Source: Deltaproteobacteria bacterium (GTDB lineage: Bacteria > Myxococcota > B64-G9). From it: a stretch of 8,462 nucleotides of DNA. A program made the translations under genes and the position numbers. The notes beneath the pieces are model-generated. The model worked only from the letters and a program-made list of their open reading frames with translations. It did not search any database and had not been told where the DNA came from. Within the stretch, counting starts at the first letter, position 1. Each line of letters opens with the position of its first letter. Below are positions 5,132-8,462 of this stretch, in pieces. Where the stretch lies: NCBI GenBank assembly GCA_003647095.1, contig QMME01000159.1:1-8462 (forward strand), read 5' to 3'.

Positions 5132-6681
5132 AATCCCGGGGTGCAACGATTGCCTGCCTGCTGTCGCCGGGCCTGGCGCTGGCGTTGTTGGCCGGCTGCG
5201 GGCAGCCCAGTCACGGGCGGCAACAGCCGGCGGCAGTGCCGGCTGCGACGATTACCCTGCGCCTGGCCGACGAACCGGCGGGTGCCCAACCCACCTACCG
5301 GCAGCTGGAGCGCCCGGCGGTATTCTTCGCGCATCCCGCTCATCTCCAGGCCCTGGGCGACAAGGACTGCCGCCGCTGTCACGCCGTCGATGACCAGGGT
5401 CGCTTCCTGCCCGGGCTCAAGCAGTTGGTGGGGGTCAAGGGTCGCCGGGCCCGGGAGCAGGCCTATCACCGGGTTTGTATCGATTGTCATCGCCAGCAGG
5501 CCAGGCAGAAGGGCAAGGCGGCCCCGGTGCTGTGCGGGCAGTGCCACGGTGCGCCGCCAGGGCGGGGTCCGGCCTGGAGCGCCATCCGCTTCGATCTCTC
5601 CCTGCACCAGCGCCACCTGCTGGCCATGGACGGTAAGTGCGAGCGCTGCCACCACGTTTACGACGAGAAGCTCAAGAAGCTGGTCTGGAAGAAAAACACC
5701 GAAAGCGCCTGCCGCGACTGCCACGGGCGGTACCGCCGGCCGGAAAAGACCTCCCTGGCCGATGCCAGCCACGCCGCCTGCGTCGGCTGCCACCTGCGAC
5801 GCCTCGCTGGCAAGCGTTCGGCCGGGCCGGTCGACTGCCTGGGTTGCCACACCGCCGGCCGGCGCGCGGGCATCAAGCGCCTGGAAAAACCACCGCCTTT
5901 GGAGCGGGGTCAAGCCGAACGGATGTTGATATGCCAGGAGGGGGCGAAGACGGGGGCGGTCTTTTTCGAACACCGCAACCACGAAACGAGGGTGGCCGCC
6001 TGTCACCAGTGCCATCACCGGACCATGAACAAATGTTCCACCTGCCACCGGCGCAGCGAAGCCGACCAGGGTGGTGGGGTGACGCTGGAGCGGGCTTACC
6101 ACGATTCCCGGTCTGCTGTCTCCTGCGTGGGGTGCCACCGGCGGCAGGCGGAGGAGGGGGACTGTCGTGGTTGTCACTTCCGCCTGGTACAGCTTCCCGC
6201 GCAACACTCCTGTCCGCAGTGCCACCAGGCCCCCATACAACCCCCCTCGCGTCCTCAGTTGGCGGGGACGGATTACGTTGGTGTGGCGGTACGCCCCCTG
6301 CTGGGGCCGCTTTCCGAGGATCGGCAACAACTTCCCGAGCGGATCGAGATCAAGGTGTTGGCCGCCGCCTACCAGCCGGCGGTGTTCCCGCACCTCAAGA
6401 TCGTGAAGCGGCTGGACGAGGTGGTACGCCGCAGCTCGCTGGCTTCCGTTTTCCACGGGCGGGTGGAGACGCTCTGTAGCGGCTGCCACCATCACCAGCC
6501 CCTCGGCGCCCGGCCGGCACCCTGTCGCAGTTGCCACGACAACCGGGGCAGCCGGCAGCAGGACCGGCCCTCGCTCTATACCGCCTACCATCGCCAGTGC
6601 GTCGGTTGTCACCAGCAGTTGCGCCTGAAACAGGGCTGCAACGATTGCCACCGGCCAGCGGCAAAGGAGGTGTCGCCATGA
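5128..6681 (+). CDS. hmcA: 16-haem cytochrome c, HmcA-like, with lipoprotein signal
   Basis: The 517-residue product has sixteen CxxCH motifs, starting at residues 81, 117, 136, 171, 195, 218, 237, 292, 303, 333, 346, 362, 450, 466, 491 and 504. Sixteen haems and this length match HmcA of Desulfovibrio, a periplasmic class III-type cytochrome that takes electrons from cytochrome c3 and hydrogenases. The N-terminus is a Sec signal ending in the lipobox L21-A22-G23-C24, so the mature protein should be lipid-anchored, followed by a Pro/Ala/Gln-rich linker. A haem-free stretch of about 83 residues separates motifs 12 and 13. The ATG at 5128, four bases inside hmcF, is chosen because it gives the signal peptide and has GGGGAGG at 5114-5120. 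The frame is open far upstream, but that part is a shadow of hmcF. The stop overlaps hmcB by 4 nt. Confidence 0.9.
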   Translation: MKSRGATIACLLSPGLALALLAGCGQPSHGRQQPAAVPAATITLRLADEPAGAQPTYRQLERPAVFFAHPAHLQALGDKDCRRCHAVDDQGRFLPGLKQLVGVKGRRAREQAYHRVCIDCHRQQARQKGKAAPVLCGQCHGAPPGRGPAWSAIRFDLSLHQRHLLAMDGKCERCHHVYDEKLKKLVWKKNTESACRDCHGRYRRPEKTSLADASHAACVGCHLRRLAGKRSAGPVDCLGCHTAGRRAGIKRLEKPPPLERGQAERMLICQEGAKTGAVFFEHRNHETRVAACHQCHHRTMNKCSTCHRRSEADQGGGVTLERAYHDSRSAVSCVGCHRRQAEEGDCRGCHFRLVQLPAQHSCPQCHQAPIQPPSRPQLAGTDYVGVAVRPLLGPLSEDRQQLPERIEIKVLAAAYQPAVFPHLKIVKRLDEVVRRSSLASVFHGRVETLCSGCHHHQPLGARPAPCRSCHDNRGSRQQDRPSLYTAYHRQCVGCHQQLRLKQGCNDCHRPAAKEVSP

Positions 6682-7733
6682 CCATCTCGCGCAGGGGTTT
6701 TCTGGGGGGATTGGCTGCGGGCACCCTGGCCGCCGGCACGGCCGCGGCTTCGGCGGGGGTGAAGAAGCTTCCCGGCTGGCCGGACAGCTACGGCCTGTTG
6801 CACGATACCAACCTGTGCGTGGGCTGCCGCCGCTGCGAGGAAGCCTGCAAGCGGGTAAACGGCTTGCCCGAGCCCGCGGTACCGCTTGGCGACGAGAGTG
6901 TGTTCGACAAGATGCGGCGCACCTCGAAGGATGACTACACCGTGGTCAACCGCTACCGCCGGGCCGATGGTGGTCGACCGGCGGTGTACCGCAAGCACCA
7001 GTGCATGCACTGTCAGGATCCCTGCTGTGCTTCGGTATGCTTCGTCCAGGCTTTTGAGAAAACCCCCCAGGGGCCGGTGCTCTATCACCCGGAACGTTGC
7101 GTGGGCTGCCGCTACTGCGTCATGGCTTGCCCCTACTACGCCCTGGCCTACGAGTACGAGCAGGTGTGGACACCGCGGGTGGTACGCTGTACCATGTGCT
7201 ACCCGCGCATCAAGAAGGGCCAGCAGCCAGGTTGCGCCGAGGCTTGTCCCATGGGGGCCATCACCTTCGGTCGCCGCAGCGATCTCCTCAAGCTGGCCCG
7301 CCAGCGCATTCGCAAACAACCCGATCGCTACATCGATCACATCTACGGCGAGCACGAGTTCGGCGGCACCAGCTGGCTGACCATCGGCGGCACTCCCTTC
7401 GGTGAGCTGGGCCTGCACGAGGGGGCGGTACCCACGCCGTTGCCGGAGATCGGCTCCAGCTACCTGTCCGTGGTGCCGCTGGTGATCACCATTTATCCCG
7501 GGCTGCTGGCCGGCCTCTACGCCTTCAGTAGGCGTCGCGAACAGCTCTCCCGCAAGGAGACCCGGGAAGCGGTGGCCGCGGCACTGGAGCGGGCCCGGCA
7601 GGAAGCCGAGAACAAGCTCCAGGCCGCCGCCGAGAAGGCCAAGAAGGAGAAGGAGAAGGCCGTCGCCCAGGCGGTCAAGAAGGCAGTCGAGGAAGCCAAG
7701 AAACAGGCCGGCCAGACCGGCCAGGAGGCTTGA
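6678..7733 (+). CDS. hmcB: Tat-exported four-cluster ferredoxin with membrane anchor, HmcB-like
   Basis: The product is 351 residues. A twin-arginine signal (S4-R-R-G-F-L-G) and hydrophobic stretch cover residues 1-27. Four [4Fe-4S] sets follow, by position: C47/C50/C53/C57, C109/C112/C117/C121, C141/C144/C147/C151 and C171/C174/C186/C190, with C116 extra. This is the DmsB/NrfC/DsrO layout used by HmcB to link the cytochrome to the NrfD-type subunit. Residues 262-283 form one membrane helix, then RRR, then a 65-residue Lys/Ala/Glu-rich tail (287-351) likely to be helical or coiled coil. The tail would lie in the cytoplasm if the ferredoxin part is periplasmic. AAGGAGG at 6664-6670 supports the ATG at 6678. 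The frame is open upstream only as a shadow of hmcA. The next start is 2 nt downstream of the stop. Confidence 0.88.
   Translation: MTISRRGFLGGLAAGTLAAGTAAASAGVKKLPGWPDSYGLLHDTNLCVGCRRCEEACKRVNGLPEPAVPLGDESVFDKMRRTSKDDYTVVNRYRRADGGRPAVYRKHQCMHCQDPCCASVCFVQAFEKTPQGPVLYHPERCVGCRYCVMACPYYALAYEYEQVWTPRVVRCTMCYPRIKKGQQPGCAEACPMGAITFGRRSDLLKLARQRIRKQPDRYIDHIYGEHEFGGTSWLTIGGTPFGELGLHEGAVPTPLPEIGSSYLSVVPLVITIYPGLLAGLYAFSRRREQLSRKETREAVAAALERARQEAENKLQAAAEKAKKEKEKAVAQAVKKAVEEAKKQAGQTGQEA
7706..7722 (+). promoter_or_regulatory. Hairpin just before the hmcC ribosome binding site
   Basis: GGCCGG (7706-7711) and CCGGCC (7717-7722) form a perfect 6-bp stem with a 5-nt loop, inside the last codons of hmcB. 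The hmcC Shine-Dalgarno AGGAGG (7723-7728) starts on the next base and the ATG follows at 7736. Such a stem could influence the translation ratio of hmcB and hmcC. In GC-rich coding DNA a chance stem is also possible. Confidence 0.3.
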
Positions 7734-7735
7734 AG

Positions 7736-8462
7736 ATGAGCCAGCCAGCAACGGCCACCGGCAAGCTGCTGACCCCGTTCAACCTCATCACCGCTGCCAT
7801 CCTGGCAGTGGGAGGGGTCATCACCGTGCTGCGCTTCTTCGTCAGCGGCCTGGCCGGAACCACCAACCTTACCGATACCTATCCCTGGGGCTTGTGGATC
7901 GGCTTCGACGTCATGAGCGGAGTGGCCCTGGCCGCCGGTGGTTTCGTCATCTCCTCGGCGGTGTACCTGTTCGGCATGAAGGAGTACAAGCCGCTGGTGC
8001 GTCCGGCCATTCTCACCGGGTTCCTGGGTTACTCCCTGGTGGTGGTCGGCCTGCTCTACGACCTGGGGCGCTGGTACCGCTTGCCCTATCCGTTCGTGGT
8101 CAAGCCCGGACCCACCTCGATGCTTTTCGAAGTGGGCCTGTGTGTGGCGTTGTACCTGACCACCCTGGCCATCGAGTTCTCCCCGGCGGCCCTGGAGTGG
8201 CTGGGTTGGAAGCGCTTGCGCCAGCTCGTCGGTTCCCTGACCATCGCGCTGACCATCCTGGGGTTGATACTCTCCACCATGCACCAGTCGTCACTGGGGG
8301 CGCTTTTCCTGATCACTCCCACCAAGCTGCACCCCTTGTGGTATTCCAGTCACCTGCCGGTACACTTCTTCATCTCGGCCGTGGCCGGTGGGCTGGGTAT
8401 GATCATCATCGAGTCGGCGCTGTCCCACCGCGTCTTTCACGACCAGGTGGAGATCTCCGGCG
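7736..8462 (+). CDS. hmcC: NrfD-family integral membrane subunit, HmcC-like (3'-truncated by window)
   Basis: The frame stays open to the window end. The 242 visible residues contain six hydrophobic segments at about residues 17-38, 51-80, 89-110, 128-148, 164-192 and 205-229. Family marks are YPWGLWIGFDVMSGVALAAGG (about 49-69) and STMHQSSLGALF (about 180-191), both seen in HmcC, DsrP and related NrfD/PsrC-type quinone-interacting proteins. It has no haem or iron-sulfur motif. The expected role is quinone chemistry and coupling between the periplasmic HmcB and the membrane. The ATG at 7736 is preceded by AGGAGG (7723-7728) and lies 2 nt after the hmcB stop. HmcC proteins are longer than what is visible, so the C-terminal helices lie beyond the window. 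A small hmcD-like gene could follow outside. Confidence 0.87.
   Translation, partial: MSQPATATGKLLTPFNLITAAILAVGGVITVLRFFVSGLAGTTNLTDTYPWGLWIGFDVMSGVALAAGGFVISSAVYLFGMKEYKPLVRPAILTGFLGYSLVVVGLLYDLGRWYRLPYPFVVKPGPTSMLFEVGLCVALYLTTLAIEFSPAALEWLGWKRLRQLVGSLTIALTILGLILSTMHQSSLGALFLITPTKLHPLWYSSHLPVHFFISAVAGGLGMIIIESALSHRVFHDQVEISG

Noticed and set aside
3716..5146. Long open frame (476 codons) on the minus strand.
   Set aside because: It is antisense to hmcF; its His/Val/Asp-rich translation has no recognisable domain. This is a GC-rich codon-bias shadow.
5041..6651. Long open frame (536 codons) on the minus strand.
   Set aside because: It is antisense to hmcA, whose sixteen haem motifs make the plus strand certain. 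No family features are seen on the minus strand.
6531..6677. In-frame upstream start for the HmcB-like gene.
   Set aside because: It would push the twin-arginine motif about 50 residues inside the protein and overlap hmcA. The ATG at 6678 with AAGGAGG fits better.

Overview
The window is GC-rich except for one AT-rich gap. It most likely comes from an anaerobic sulfate- or sulfur-metabolising bacterium of the Desulfobacterota (former Deltaproteobacteria). This rests on the Hmc/Tmc-type transmembrane redox complex, a 16-haem cytochrome c, a CCG-domain iron-sulfur protein, and an Rrf1/Rrf2 regulator pair of the kind first named in Desulfovibrio vulgaris. The genus cannot be read from the sequence.

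Layout: 1-360 is the 3' end of a MetF-type methylenetetrahydrofolate reductase gene. 361-608 is non-coding and holds a nested palindrome (433-492) and a strong hairpin (543-579). 609-962 (+) encodes a single-domain response regulator (rrf1-like). It converges on, and overlaps by 4 bp, an Rrf2-family regulator gene (959-1432, -) with a GTG start. 1433-1850 is an AT-rich divergent intergenic region with several palindromes, probably the control region for rrf2 and for the operon that follows. From 1851 to the window edge runs a tight six-gene operon on the + strand: a Trp-rich repeat protein like TmcD; HmcE/TmcC-like membrane cytochrome b; HmcF/TmcB-like CCG/ferredoxin protein; a 16-haem HmcA-like cytochrome with a lipoprotein signal; HmcB-like Tat-exported four-cluster ferredoxin with a C-terminal membrane anchor and a charged cytoplasmic tail; and HmcC-like NrfD-family quinone/membrane subunit, cut by the window end. 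Junctions are 13 nt, 19 nt, -4 nt, -4 nt and 2 nt.

How the parts fit, by family knowledge: HmcA takes periplasmic electrons (from hydrogenase or formate dehydrogenase via cytochrome c3) and passes them to HmcB. HmcC and HmcE carry them through the membrane (quinone and haem b), and HmcF delivers them to a cytoplasmic thiol/disulfide or sulfur-reduction partner. The TmcD-like protein should sit on the cytoplasmic side. The main point of interest is the composition and order: an Hmc core carrying a Tmc-type subunit, permuted relative to D. vulgaris hmcABCDEF-rrf1-rrf2, with the regulators upstream and convergent rather than downstream in the operon.
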